A stretch of 34,375 nucleotides of DNA from an uncultured Prevotella sp. GTDB lineage: Bacteria > Bacteroidota > Bacteroidia > Bacteroidales > Bacteroidaceae. A model generated the notes under the pieces. The model was not told the DNA's origin, did no database searches, and worked only from the letters and a program-made list of their open reading frames with translations. The first letter of the stretch is position 1. Every line of letters starts with the position of its first letter. This document shows positions 24,723-32,880 of this stretch, one piece after another. The DNA is taken from positions 1 through 34,375 of the forward strand of contig OMVI01000112.1 of the NCBI GenBank assembly GCA_900314455.1, read 5' to 3'. The position numbers were made by a program, and so were the translations under genes.

Positions 24723-25595
24723 TTATTCAGAGAGAATTTCCACACCCTTGTTGGTCATGAGGAACGTATGTTCCCACTGTGCCGATGGCAGTTCGTCGGC
24801 TGAAATGACCTCCCAGCCGTATGGGTCGTCGGCGTCGATGAACACTTTCCATGTACCCATGTTTATCATAGGCTCAATAGTGAACACCATACCGGGGACG
24901 AGCACCATGCCCTGACCTTTATGACCGTAGTGGAGGATATCAGGCTCTTCGTGCATGGCTAGACCCACACCGTGACCGCAGAGGTCGCGGACGACGCCAT
25001 AGCCATACTTCTCGGCATGCTTCTGAATGGCATGGCCGATGTCGCCGATGGTGCAGTAAGGCACTGCGGCGGCTGCGCCAAGGTCGAGGCATTCCTTCGT
25101 GACACGCACGAGCTGCTCTTTCTCAGGAGTGGTGTGCCCGCCTATGATGAACATACGACTTGCATCGCCGAAGTAACCATTGACATCAAGCGTCATATCG
25201 ACATTGACGATGTCGCCTTCGTGCAGCACATCTTCCTTCTTTGGTATACCATGGGCAACGACTTCATTGATACTCGTGCACACACTCTTAGGAAATCCCT
25301 CGTAGTTCAGGCATGACGGATGTGCGTTATGCTCCTTGCAGTACTGCATGCAAATGTCGTCAATCTCCTGAGTGTTCATTCCCGGGTGTATGGCTTCGGC
25401 AACGGCATCAAGGCAACCGGAGTTTACCTTGCCTGCAATTCGTATGCCAGCGATTTGCTCCGGAGTCTTAACCATGTCGCGGGTTGGTACCAGCTTGCCC
25501 TTCTTCTCAAGGTCCATAATCTTGAGATCCATCTCTGTTGGCGCCTGTCCTTTGAGACAGTGCCAGCGCTTTTTCTTTGGTTTATTGAATATCAT
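24723..25595 (-). CDS. map: Type I methionine aminopeptidase
   Basis: The enzyme removes the initiator Met from new proteins. The catalytic domain shows the five metal ligands in order: NVDMTLD, YFGDASRMF, CGHGVGLAMHE, FTIEPMIN and WEHTFLMT. AHGIPKKEDVL carries the substrate His. The start is set at the ATG ending at 25595 (290 residues). The longer frame beginning at 25619 would place a TAnnTTTG promoter box inside its first codons. An N-terminal extension of about 40 residues, rich in Lys and containing WHCLKG, precedes the usual MVKTPEQIAGIR start of the domain and might help ribosome binding. It is first in the operon with tsaD and pncC. Confidence 0.95.
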   Translation of the reverse strand: MIFNKPKKKRWHCLKGQAPTEMDLKIMDLEKKGKLVPTRDMVKTPEQIAGIRIAGKVNSGCLDAVAEAIHPGMNTQEIDDICMQYCKEHNAHPSCLNYEGFPKSVCTSINEVVAHGIPKKEDVLHEGDIVNVDMTLDVNGYFGDASRMFIIGGHTTPEKEQLVRVTKECLDLGAAAAVPYCTIGDIGHAIQKHAEKYGYGVVRDLCGHGVGLAMHEEPDILHYGHKGQGMVLVPGMVFTIEPMINMGTWKVFIDADDPYGWEVISADELPSAQWEHTFLMTNKGVEILSE

Positions 25596-25608
25596 AATTT
25601 CAAGAGTG

Positions 25609-25616
25609 CAAAAGTA
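25609..25616 (-). promoter_or_regulatory. Probable -7 box for map-tsaD-pncC
   Basis: Minus-strand TACTTTTG matches TAnnTTTG and lies 13 nt before the ATG at 25595. The expected TTTG at 19-21 nt is not clear. The box decides against the upstream ATG at 25619. Confidence 0.5.
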
Positions 25617-25808
25617 CAACTTTTTTTTGACTTACATAATATAATTTCCGCTCTTTCAGAAAAATAACTAAAAATGTGTATAATGCTACTTGCGTTTTGT
25701 CATGAGCACTCTCCGGAATGCGAAGTTGCGCGGTTCTGTTATGTCAAATGCTGATTTCAGTAAAATTAATTTAATTTATTCTTTTAACAGATAATATTGT
25801 TATGCAGA

Positions 25809-25840
25809 TTTCCGAATGTCAGCAAAAAGTCGTAACTTTG
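25809..25840 (+). promoter_or_regulatory. Promoter for the GH25 lysozyme gene
   Basis: TTTC (25809-25812), 20-nt spacer, TAACTTTG (25833-25840). The -7 box is exact and ends 6 nt before the ATG at 25847. The -33 element differs by one base from TTTG. The longer frame starting at 25802 would begin upstream of the promoter. Confidence 0.65.
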
Positions 25841-25846
25841 CATTCT

Positions 25847-26545
25847 ATGAATTTTAGAAGGATATTTTTCACGATAATAGCGCTTATAGCGTTCAACGGA
25901 ATGCTTCATGCGCAGTACTACATACAGTGTGAGGATACGTGCAACCATATTCATGGTCTTGACATGAGCCACTATCAGGGTGATGTCTGGTGGGAAACTG
26001 TCGGTGCAAACAGCAAGATGTACTATGTTTACCTTAAAGCATCGGAAGGCGGCAATAATATAGACAGGCGCTATTTGGAGAATATTGCTCTTGCCCGCAG
26101 ATACGGATTGAAGGTTGGCTCGTACCACTTCTATCGTCCACGTCGCCCGCAGGATGAGCAGCTGAGGAACTTTCGCACGCAATGCCGTCCTCAGGACCAG
26201 GACTTAATCCCGATGATTGACATCGAAACAACCGGCGGTCTCGGACGTGCAGAGCTCTGCGACTCGTTGCATAAGTTCCTTCGGCTAGTCGAAAGGGAAT
26301 ACAGGCAGAAGCCTCTTATATATACATACGAAAGCTTCTATAATAGTTACTTGACGAATGAGCTGAACGGTTACAAACTGTTTATAGCAAAGTATAGTTC
26401 CTCAAAACCCGTTCTGCGTGACGGTAGGGATATATTTGCATGGCAGTATACATCGAAGGGACGTATTAACGGCGTCTCTGGATATGTTGACAAGAGCCGT
26501 CTGATGGGACGGCACAGTATGCGCGAAATCCGTTTCCGACACTAA
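25847..26545 (+). CDS. Glycoside hydrolase family 25 lysozyme
   Basis: This is a muramidase that cleaves the MurNAc-GlcNAc bond of peptidoglycan. The 232-residue protein has a signal peptide (MNFRRIFFTIIALIAFNGMLHA|QYY). The GH25 barrel then begins with HGLDMSHYQGDVWWETV and continues with VYLKASEGGNNIDRRY, GSYHFYRP, the catalytic MIDIET (a DxE pair) and PLIYTYESFYNSYL, ending at IFAWQYTSKGRINGVSGYVDKSRL. It is a single-domain form without a cell-wall-binding module, as usual in this phylum. The start is chosen because the promoter lies between the upstream ATG at 25802 and this one. The site of action is probably the periplasm. Confidence 0.92.
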   Translation: MNFRRIFFTIIALIAFNGMLHAQYYIQCEDTCNHIHGLDMSHYQGDVWWETVGANSKMYYVYLKASEGGNNIDRRYLENIALARRYGLKVGSYHFYRPRRPQDEQLRNFRTQCRPQDQDLIPMIDIETTGGLGRAELCDSLHKFLRLVEREYRQKPLIYTYESFYNSYLTNELNGYKLFIAKYSSSKPVLRDGRDIFAWQYTSKGRINGVSGYVDKSRLMGRHSMREIRFRH

Positions 26546-26626
26546 CCCTTCCAGCGCCAAAAGCGTTGGTTATGCCTCTGCACTACAGAGGCTCGAACAG
26601 CAAAATACCCCTCTGCTCTGCAGAGG
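26544..26626. repeat. Three consecutive hairpins after the GH25 stop codon
   Basis: The first hairpin overlaps the stop: AACC/GGTT with an inner AGCGC/GCGTT. Next is GCCTCTG-CACTA-CAGAGGC (26574-26592), then CCTCTGC-TCT-GCAGAGG (26610-26626). None has a following T-run, so they look like REP-type or RNA-processing structures rather than terminators. The middle one is closely related to a 19-nt palindrome after serS. Confidence 0.6.
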
Positions 26627-26644
26627 CCCAAAATATAATTAACA

Positions 26645-28060
26645 ATGATAATTAAATGCCCTGAATGCGGCCACCAAGTAAGTGACAAAGCTCCGGTCTG
26701 CCCAAGTTGCGGAGTCGAAATTGCAGGCCATATTGTGCGATGTCCTCATTGTGGCGAAATACATTTCATAAGTGATGGCATTTGTCCTAACTGTCATCAC
26801 AGTCTGTTGGGTAAAGATACTCCAACGGAAAAGGTGGATGAAACAGTTGAAGAGCCGGTTGTAACTCCGGACGATACTGTCGATGAAGCTGATGAGGAAC
26901 TGGATGATGAACCTCTGAAGGATGACGAGCCGGATACACTTGACGAAGAGGAAAAGACCGTCGAAGAGGCTGAGGAAGTCGATGAGCCTGTCAAGGCTGT
27001 ACCTATTATTAACATCACTAACAATAAACAAGACAAGAAGAAAGAAACAAAATCCACTGACTCGGACAGCGATGGAGAGAAAAAGAAGGGACATACTGCC
27101 CTCATTATCTCGTTTATAATTGCTGCGATTATCTGTCTTGGATTGCTTTACGCTTATAACCACGCTAACCAAAAGAACGAAGCTCAAGAATATGAAACTG
27201 CAATTGCAAGCCGTGACCCAAGTATCCTGCAATCTTATCTCGATACGTACACAAATGCTCCTACTGCTCACCGCGACTCTGTTCTAGCTATTCTCAATTC
27301 TCTGCGTGCAGGTGACCCTCAATGGGAGAAAGTTAAGTCGTCGAACAACAGGGACGAATTGCAGAAGTACTTGCAGCAAAATCCAAATTCGCCACATAAA
27401 CAGGAAGTTATTAATCTTATTGATGAGTTAGACTGGAAGTCTGCACTTCAAACTCATGACTTTGCCAATTATCTGTCGCTCCATCAGAATGGTATCCACG
27501 CAGGTGAGGCTGTAGACTCTGTAAGACATACTATTGATATGCCGGCATCTGATGCTGACAAGCAGAAAGCAGTCAGCGCAGTGCGCTCTTTCCTTGTTGC
27601 TATTAATTCGCATAGCAGCGATAAGGTTAGAAGTACAGTTGCCAACCACCTCGAATACTTCAACGAAAAGTCTTCTGTGGGTGGTGATGAGGCTCTTAAC
27701 TATATGGCTATTATTTACCGTGATGCAGAAAGGCTCAACTGGCATGTTGACAATGCTGGCGCGGCAAAGGTTTCCAAGAAGGGTGACGGTGCTTCAGCTG
27801 AATACTCTATCATTATGCCTGCCAGGTTGTCTGTCAACTATAACAGTGGAAACAATGTTCAGGCAAGGTATAATATTCAGGCTAAGGTCAACGGTTCCGG
27901 ATTGATTACGGCTATTAAACTTATCAAGTTGGCAGACGAGAAGCCAAAGTCCTCTACATCAAGTGATAGTAAGAGTGAGGCAAAGAAAAACTCAAATTCT
28001 GATAATAAGTCATCTGCAAAGAAAACAACAGACAAAGGTTCGTCTGCAAAGAAGAAATAA
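26645..28060 (+). CDS. Zinc-ribbon membrane protein with extracytoplasmic domain
   Basis: The 471-residue protein begins with two zinc-ribbon modules, CxxC pairs at C5/C8 with C19/C22 and at C33/C36 with C47/C50. A long acidic segment follows (about 57-118, mostly D, E, P, T, V), then a Lys/Ser-rich stretch. One transmembrane helix lies at about 151-171 (ALIISFIIAAIICLGLLYAY). The remaining 300 residues should lie outside the cytoplasm. They contain short helical repeats (EYETAIASRDPSILQSYLDTY and similar) and a beta-rich section, and end in a Ser/Lys-rich tail (about 430-471). The topology, sensor-like zinc fingers inside and a folded domain outside, suggests an envelope role, but no function is known to me. 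serS follows after 28 nt. Confidence 0.8.
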   Translation: MIIKCPECGHQVSDKAPVCPSCGVEIAGHIVRCPHCGEIHFISDGICPNCHHSLLGKDTPTEKVDETVEEPVVTPDDTVDEADEELDDEPLKDDEPDTLDEEEKTVEEAEEVDEPVKAVPIINITNNKQDKKKETKSTDSDSDGEKKKGHTALIISFIIAAIICLGLLYAYNHANQKNEAQEYETAIASRDPSILQSYLDTYTNAPTAHRDSVLAILNSLRAGDPQWEKVKSSNNRDELQKYLQQNPNSPHKQEVINLIDELDWKSALQTHDFANYLSLHQNGIHAGEAVDSVRHTIDMPASDADKQKAVSAVRSFLVAINSHSSDKVRSTVANHLEYFNEKSSVGGDEALNYMAIIYRDAERLNWHVDNAGAAKVSKKGDGASAEYSIIMPARLSVNYNSGNNVQARYNIQAKVNGSGLITAIKLIKLADEKPKSSTSSDSKSEAKKNSNSDNKSSAKKTTDKGSSAKKK

Positions 28061-28088
28061 ATATTAAACTTTAAAATATCATCAGCTC

Positions 28089-29381
28089 ATGCTCACATTA
28101 AAGCAAATCAGCGAAGACACTGAAAAGGTAATTAAAGGTCTTGAGAAGAAGCACTTCGAAGGTGCTCGCGAGGCCATCGAAAAAGTACTGGAATACGACA
28201 AGATACGCCGCGAAACGCAACAAAAGCTCGATGCCAATAAAGCTGAACAGAACAAACTGTCAAAGCAGATTGGCTCCCTGATGAAGGATGGCAAGCGTGA
28301 CGAGGCTGCTAAGATAAAGGAACAGGTGGCACAGATGAAAGCCGACGACAAGGCTCTCGCTGAGGTCATGGAAAAAGCTCAGGCGGATATGACGCATGAA
28401 CTGCTCGACATTCCTAACGTCCCTAACGACAAAGTGCCGGAAGGTAAGGATGCTTCGTCGAATGTAGTCATTAAGGAAGGGGGCAAGATGCCGGACCTGC
28501 CTGCTGGCGCTCTCTGCCATTGGGACCTTCTGAAGAAGTTCAACCTCGTTGATTTCGACTTAGGTGTAAAGATAACGGGGGCCGGTTTCCCTGTTTATAT
28601 TGGTAAGATGGCTCGCTTCCAGCGTGCTCTCGAGGCTTTCTTCCTTGACGAGGCACGCAAGGCTGGCTACACGGAGATTCAGCCGCCGTATGTTGTTAAT
28701 GAGGCTAGTGGTTATGGCACAGGTCAGCTTCCTGACAAGGAGGGACAGATGTACCATGCAAACCTCGACAACCTCTTCCTCATCCCTACAGCTGAGGTGC
28801 CGGTAACGAATATCTTCCGTGATGTCATTCTCGATGAGAAGCAACTGCCTATCAAGTGTTGCGCTTACTCGGCTTGCTTCCGCCGCGAGGCTGGCTCGTA
28901 CGGAAAGGATGTCCGTGGACTGAACCGTCTGCACCAGTTCGACAAGGTCGAGATTGTACGCATTGACACGCCGAAGCATTCATACGCTTCATGGCACGAG
29001 ATGCTCGACCACGTTGAGGGCTTACTCCAGAAGCTGGAGCTGCCGTATCACCTACTGTTGCTCTGCGGTGGCGACATGAGTTTCACTTCATCTATCTGCG
29101 TCGACTTCGAGACTTACTCAGCTGCTCAGAAGCGTTGGCTGGAAGTTTCTTCTGTATCTAACTTTGAAAGCTACCAGGCTAACCGCCTGCATTGCCGCTA
29201 TCGTCATGCCGACGACAAGAAGATAGAGCTTTGCCACACGCTAAACGGCTCGGCACTTGCTCTGCCGCGTATCGTTGCCACAATCCTTGAGAACAACCAG
29301 ACACCTGACGGCATTCGTGTACCGAAGGTGCTCGTTCCATATTGCGGCTTCGAAATGCTTGATGGAAACAACTTCGACTAG
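28089..29381 (+). CDS. serS: Seryl-tRNA synthetase
   Basis: The enzyme charges tRNA-Ser (and tRNA-Sec where present) with serine. The 430 residues comprise an N-terminal antiparallel coiled coil (about 1-110, LTLKQISEDTEKVIKGLEKK onward) that grips the tRNA long arm, then a class-II catalytic core. Motif 2 is FRREAGSYGKDVRGLNRLHQFDKVE and motif 3 is ALALPRIVATILENNQ. PTAEVPVTN (serine pocket) and the C-terminal LVPYCGFEML are also present. It is full length. The TAG stop lies inside a small hairpin. It shares the strand with the zinc-ribbon gene and the Nfn-like gene. Confidence 0.97.
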   Translation: MLTLKQISEDTEKVIKGLEKKHFEGAREAIEKVLEYDKIRRETQQKLDANKAEQNKLSKQIGSLMKDGKRDEAAKIKEQVAQMKADDKALAEVMEKAQADMTHELLDIPNVPNDKVPEGKDASSNVVIKEGGKMPDLPAGALCHWDLLKKFNLVDFDLGVKITGAGFPVYIGKMARFQRALEAFFLDEARKAGYTEIQPPYVVNEASGYGTGQLPDKEGQMYHANLDNLFLIPTAEVPVTNIFRDVILDEKQLPIKCCAYSACFRREAGSYGKDVRGLNRLHQFDKVEIVRIDTPKHSYASWHEMLDHVEGLLQKLELPYHLLLLCGGDMSFTSSICVDFETYSAAQKRWLEVSSVSNFESYQANRLHCRYRHADDKKIELCHTLNGSALALPRIVATILENNQTPDGIRVPKVLVPYCGFEMLDGNNFD

Positions 29382-29444
29382 TCCTTCCACGGACTAGCCA
29401 TCCTCTAACAACCAATATTGAGAATGCCGCTGCACTGCAGCGGC
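29378..29444. repeat. Hairpins after the serS stop codon
   Basis: CTAGTCC-TTCCAC-GGACTAG (29378-29397) includes the serS stop codon. A perfect 19-nt palindrome, GCCGCTGCA-C-TGCAGCGGC, follows at 29426-29444. The palindrome differs at only three positions from the one at 26574-26592, and two of the three are the two halves of one base pair. A pyrimidine-rich tract follows, but not a true U-run. Confidence 0.6.
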
Positions 29445-29486
29445 TTCCTCTCTTCTCCTAAACCCTGACTAAAAACAATAAGCATT

Positions 29487-31856
29487 ATGAATAAGATTCT
29501 CTCCAAACAACGATTTTCCGAAAAAGTATTCTGCATCGTTGTAGAAGCTCCATTAATAGCACGCAGTTGCCGTCCGGGGCAGTTTATCATCGTTCGCGTC
29601 GATGAAAACAGCGAGCGTGTACCATATACTATTGCCAAGAGCGACCCTGAGAAAGGCACACTGACCCTCGTAATCCAGGAGGTCGGTCTGTCGTCAACGA
29701 AATTCTGCAAACTTAGCGAAGGAGAATACGTTCTCGATATAGTAGGACCGCTCGGCAATCCGTCGCCTATCGAGAAGTTTGGAACGGTTGTCTGTGCTGG
29801 AGGCGGTATTGGCATAGCTGCCATTTTACCTATTCTGACAGCCCTGAAGAAGGCGGGCAACAAGGTCGTCTCTGTCCTTGCAGGCCGCACGAAGAATCTT
29901 ATCATCATGGAGGACGACGTTCGCAAGAATTCTGATGAAGTTATCATAATGACCGACGATGGCTCCTATGGACAAAAGGGTGTCGTTACCGTCGGTGTCG
30001 AGGAGGTTATCAAGAGGGAGAAAGTAGACCGCGTAATAGCTATCGGACCACCAATGATGATGAAGTTCACCTCACTGATGGCTCAGAAATACAATATCCC
30101 GAATACTGTTTCACTGAACACGATAATGGTCGATGGTACCGGAATGTGCGGTGCATGCCGACTGACCATAGGCGGAAAGACACGCTTTGTCTGCATTGAC
30201 GGACCGGAATTCGACGGCGACCTCGTCGATTGGAATGAGATGCTCAACCGCATGGGCACTTTCAAGACCCGTGAAAAGGATGAGATGGATCACTATTCAG
30301 AGCATATCCCTGCCGATGAAGGTCACCCTGCATCCTCATATTCCAACGACAACGTATCATCGCCTATCTCCGCCCATCAACGCCTACAGTCCTCTTCCGA
30401 CTCTCTCACTGACCGCAACGCTCAGTGGCGTGTTGACCTTCGCAAGGCAATGAAGCCAAAGGAACGTATGGCGATCGAACGTGTCAAGATGCCAGAGCTC
30501 GACCCTGTCTATCGTGCAACGACACGTACAGAAGAGGTCAACAAGGGACTTACTGAGGAAATGGCTGTCCAAGAGGCTCATCGCTGCCTCGACTGCGCTA
30601 AGCCTTCATGCGTTGAAGGATGTCCTGTTAACATTCGGATTCCTGATTTCATTAAGAATATTGAACGTGGCAATTATCTCGGTGCAGCCCAGGTACTAAA
30701 GCAAACATCTGCCCTACCCGCTGTCTGCGGCCGTGTTTGTCCACAGGAGAAGCAATGCGAAAGCAAGTGCATACACCTCAAGATGAATGAACCTGCTGTA
30801 GCTATAGGCTATTTGGAGCGCTTCGCTGCCGACTTCGAACGTGACAGCGGCAAGGCTGTATTACCTGAGATCGCACCTAGCAATGGCATAAAGGTCGCTG
30901 TGGTAGGCTCCGGACCATCAGGACTTTCTTTTGCCGGTGATATGGTCAAGAAAGGCTATGAGGTCTATGTCTTCGAGGCATTGCACGAGATAGGTGGCGT
31001 TCTGAAGTATGGTATTCCTGAATTCCGTCTGCCAAACAAGATTGTCGATGTCGAAATCGACAATCTCCGTCGCATGGGAGTCCACTTCCTCACCGATACC
31101 ATCATAGGCAAGACAATAACTGTAGAACAACTCGAAGAGAAAGGCTTCAAGGGTATCTTCGTCGGTTCTGGCGCCGGACTGCCAAACTTCATGAATATTC
31201 CTGGCGAGAATTACATTAATGTAATGTCGTCGAATGAATACCTCACACGTGTCAACTTGATGGATGCAGCCAACCCATTGACCGACACACCAATAAACAT
31301 CGGAAAGAAGGTTGTAGTCGTTGGTGGAGGAAACACTGCCATGGACTCGTGCCGTACAGCCAAACGCCTTGGCGCTGACGTAACACTCGTCTACCGTCGT
31401 TCGGAAAAGGAGATGCCGGCACGTCTTGAGGAAGTCAAGCACGCCAAGGAGGAAGGCATCAAATTCATGACGCTGCACAACCCGAAGGAATACCGTGCCG
31501 ATGAAAAGGGACGTGTTTGCGCTGCTGTCCTCGACGTGATGGAACTTGGTGAGCCGGATGCATCGGGACGCCGTAGACCGGTTCCAACAGGAAAGACAGA
31601 AGTCCTCGACTGTGATCAGGTAATTGTTGCTGTTGGCGTCAGCCCTAACCCACTTGTTCCGAAGTCTATACCAGGCCTTGAGCTCGGCAGGAAGAACACC
31701 ATCGTCGTCAGCGACACAATGCAAAGTTCACAACCGGAAATCTTTGCTGGTGGCGACATCGTCCGTGGTGGCGCTACGGTCATCCTCGCTATGGGCGACG
31801 GTCGTCGTGCCGCAGCAGCTATGGATGCCAGTCTCACACCTGCCTCCCATCTCTAG
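29487..31856 (+). CDS. Fused NfnA-NfnB-type NADH/ferredoxin:NADP+ oxidoreductase
   Basis: The 789-residue protein joins two electron-transfer units. Residues 1-260 form a ferredoxin-reductase/PyrK-like module (VPYTIAKS for FAD, CAGGGIGIA for NAD) with one iron-sulfur site made from D216, C221, C224 and C236. A three-Cys-one-Asp set like this is known in NfnA. Residues 325-789 are GltD-like: cluster cysteines C367, C370, C375, C379 and C414, C418, C424, C428, with E363 just ahead; GxGxxG at 474-479; a second fold at VVVVGGGNTAMD. NfnAB couples NADH and reduced ferredoxin to NADP+ reduction. Such fusions are often labelled dihydroorotate dehydrogenase electron-transfer subunit/glutamate synthase or sulfide dehydrogenase. 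The linker (about 265-312) is unusually Ser-rich. No gltB or pyrD adjoins, which favours the Nfn role. Confidence 0.88.
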   Translation: MNKILSKQRFSEKVFCIVVEAPLIARSCRPGQFIIVRVDENSERVPYTIAKSDPEKGTLTLVIQEVGLSSTKFCKLSEGEYVLDIVGPLGNPSPIEKFGTVVCAGGGIGIAAILPILTALKKAGNKVVSVLAGRTKNLIIMEDDVRKNSDEVIIMTDDGSYGQKGVVTVGVEEVIKREKVDRVIAIGPPMMMKFTSLMAQKYNIPNTVSLNTIMVDGTGMCGACRLTIGGKTRFVCIDGPEFDGDLVDWNEMLNRMGTFKTREKDEMDHYSEHIPADEGHPASSYSNDNVSSPISAHQRLQSSSDSLTDRNAQWRVDLRKAMKPKERMAIERVKMPELDPVYRATTRTEEVNKGLTEEMAVQEAHRCLDCAKPSCVEGCPVNIRIPDFIKNIERGNYLGAAQVLKQTSALPAVCGRVCPQEKQCESKCIHLKMNEPAVAIGYLERFAADFERDSGKAVLPEIAPSNGIKVAVVGSGPSGLSFAGDMVKKGYEVYVFEALHEIGGVLKYGIPEFRLPNKIVDVEIDNLRRMGVHFLTDTIIGKTITVEQLEEKGFKGIFVGSGAGLPNFMNIPGENYINVMSSNEYLTRVNLMDAANPLTDTPINIGKKVVVVGGGNTAMDSCRTAKRLGADVTLVYRRSEKEMPARLEEVKHAKEEGIKFMTLHNPKEYRADEKGRVCAAVLDVMELGEPDASGRRRPVPTGKTEVLDCDQVIVAVGVSPNPLVPKSIPGLELGRKNTIVVSDTMQSSQPEIFAGGDIVRGGATVILAMGDGRRAAAAMDASLTPASHL

Positions 31857-31864
31857 CATTCTAT

Positions 31865-31949
31865 CCAACTCCAACTCCAAGTCATCTAGTCTTTCTAGTC
31901 TAACATAGTCATTTAGTCTATAATAGTCTATAATGTCAATCAAAGTCTA
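31865..31949. repeat. Degenerate TAGTC / AGTCTAT repeat tract
   Basis: Between the Nfn-like gene and the nucleoside phosphorylase gene, TAGTC occurs five times at 8-10 nt spacing (31887, 31896, 31906, 31914, 31924). ACTCCA units precede it and a further AGTCTAT follows at 31944. The tract runs into the first codons of the longest possible downstream frame, an argument for the later start at 31993. Confidence 0.75.
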
Positions 31950-31992
31950 TAAAGACTACCCACCCCATCAACAACCAATAAATTCAAAAACT

Positions 31993-32865
31993 ATGTCAAG
32001 AACATTTCCACCTTCAGAACTAATAATCAACAACGATGGTTCCATCTTCCATCTACATGTCAAACCCGAGAACCTTGCCGACAAGATTATCCTTGTCGGC
32101 GACCCAGGTCGCGTTCCTCTTGTAGCCTCTCATTTCGACACAATTGAGAATGAGGTACAAAGCCGTGAATTCCATTCCATTACTGGTATCTACAAAGGCA
32201 AACGGATAATGGCTCAATCTACTGGTATCGGTTGCGACAATATCGACATCGTGATGAACGAACTCGATGCACTCGCCAACATCGATTTTGCCACCAGAAC
32301 GGAGAAGCCGGAACACCGCCATCTCACTCTAGTCCGTATTGGAACATGCGGTGGACTTCAACCTGGAACACCAGAAGGAACATACATTGCGAGCGTCAAG
32401 AGCATTGGGTTCGATGGACTATTGAACTTCTACGCAGGACGTAACGAGGCATCAGACCTCGACTTCGAGAATGAATTTAAAAAGCAGGTGAAGTGGAATC
32501 CACAAATAGGCAATCCGTATGTAGCCACCGAAGACCCAGAGCTAACCGACCGCATAGCTGCCAATGACATGGTACGTGGTGTCACTATTGCCTGCGGAGG
32601 TTTCTTCGGCCCACAGGGACGCCGTCTGCGTCTCCCACTGGCAGACCCAGACCTTAATGAGAAAATAGAGGCATTCGAGTACAAAGGCCTTAAAATTACA
32701 AACTTTGAGATGGAGTCTTCTGCACTTGCCGGTCTCGCATCTCTAATGGGACATTCGGCGGCAACATGCTGCATGGTAATTGCCAATCGCCGTGCACACC
32801 GAGCCAACACAGGATACAAATCATCCATCGACGGTCTCATCCGCCTCGTCCTCGACAGAATATAA
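31993..32865 (+). CDS. Nucleoside phosphorylase (uridine phosphorylase-like)
   Basis: The 290-residue protein belongs to the PNP/UDP family, which splits nucleosides with phosphate to a base and ribose-1-phosphate. Signature blocks are ILVGDPGRVPLVASHFD, GIYKGKRIMAQSTGIGCDNIDIVMNEL and LVRIGTCGGLQPGTPEGTYI (phosphate/ribose site). FEMESSALAGLASLMGH carries the ribose-binding Met-Glu. A uridine-type substrate is likely but not certain. The start at 31993 (MSRTFPPSELIINNDGS) is preferred. The upstream ATG at 31933 would add 20 residues encoded by repeat-derived sequence. mnmE follows after 15 nt. Confidence 0.88.
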   Translation: MSRTFPPSELIINNDGSIFHLHVKPENLADKIILVGDPGRVPLVASHFDTIENEVQSREFHSITGIYKGKRIMAQSTGIGCDNIDIVMNELDALANIDFATRTEKPEHRHLTLVRIGTCGGLQPGTPEGTYIASVKSIGFDGLLNFYAGRNEASDLDFENEFKKQVKWNPQIGNPYVATEDPELTDRIAANDMVRGVTIACGGFFGPQGRRLRLPLADPDLNEKIEAFEYKGLKITNFEMESSALAGLASLMGHSAATCCMVIANRRAHRANTGYKSSIDGLIRLVLDRI

Positions 32866-32880
32866 AGTGCTCTCCCTTTC

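Noticed and set aside
24723-25619. Longer start for methionine aminopeptidase at 25619
   Set aside because: The first codons would overlap a TAnnTTTG promoter box, and the ATG ending at 25595 gives a complete enzyme.
26544-26626. CRISPR-like reading of the repeated hairpins after the GH25 gene
   Set aside because: The units are imperfect palindromes of different lengths without regular spacers, and no cas gene is present.
30918-31724. 268-codon minus-strand open frame opposite the Nfn-like gene
   Set aside because: It overlaps conserved FAD/NADPH-binding coding sequence and shows no family features.
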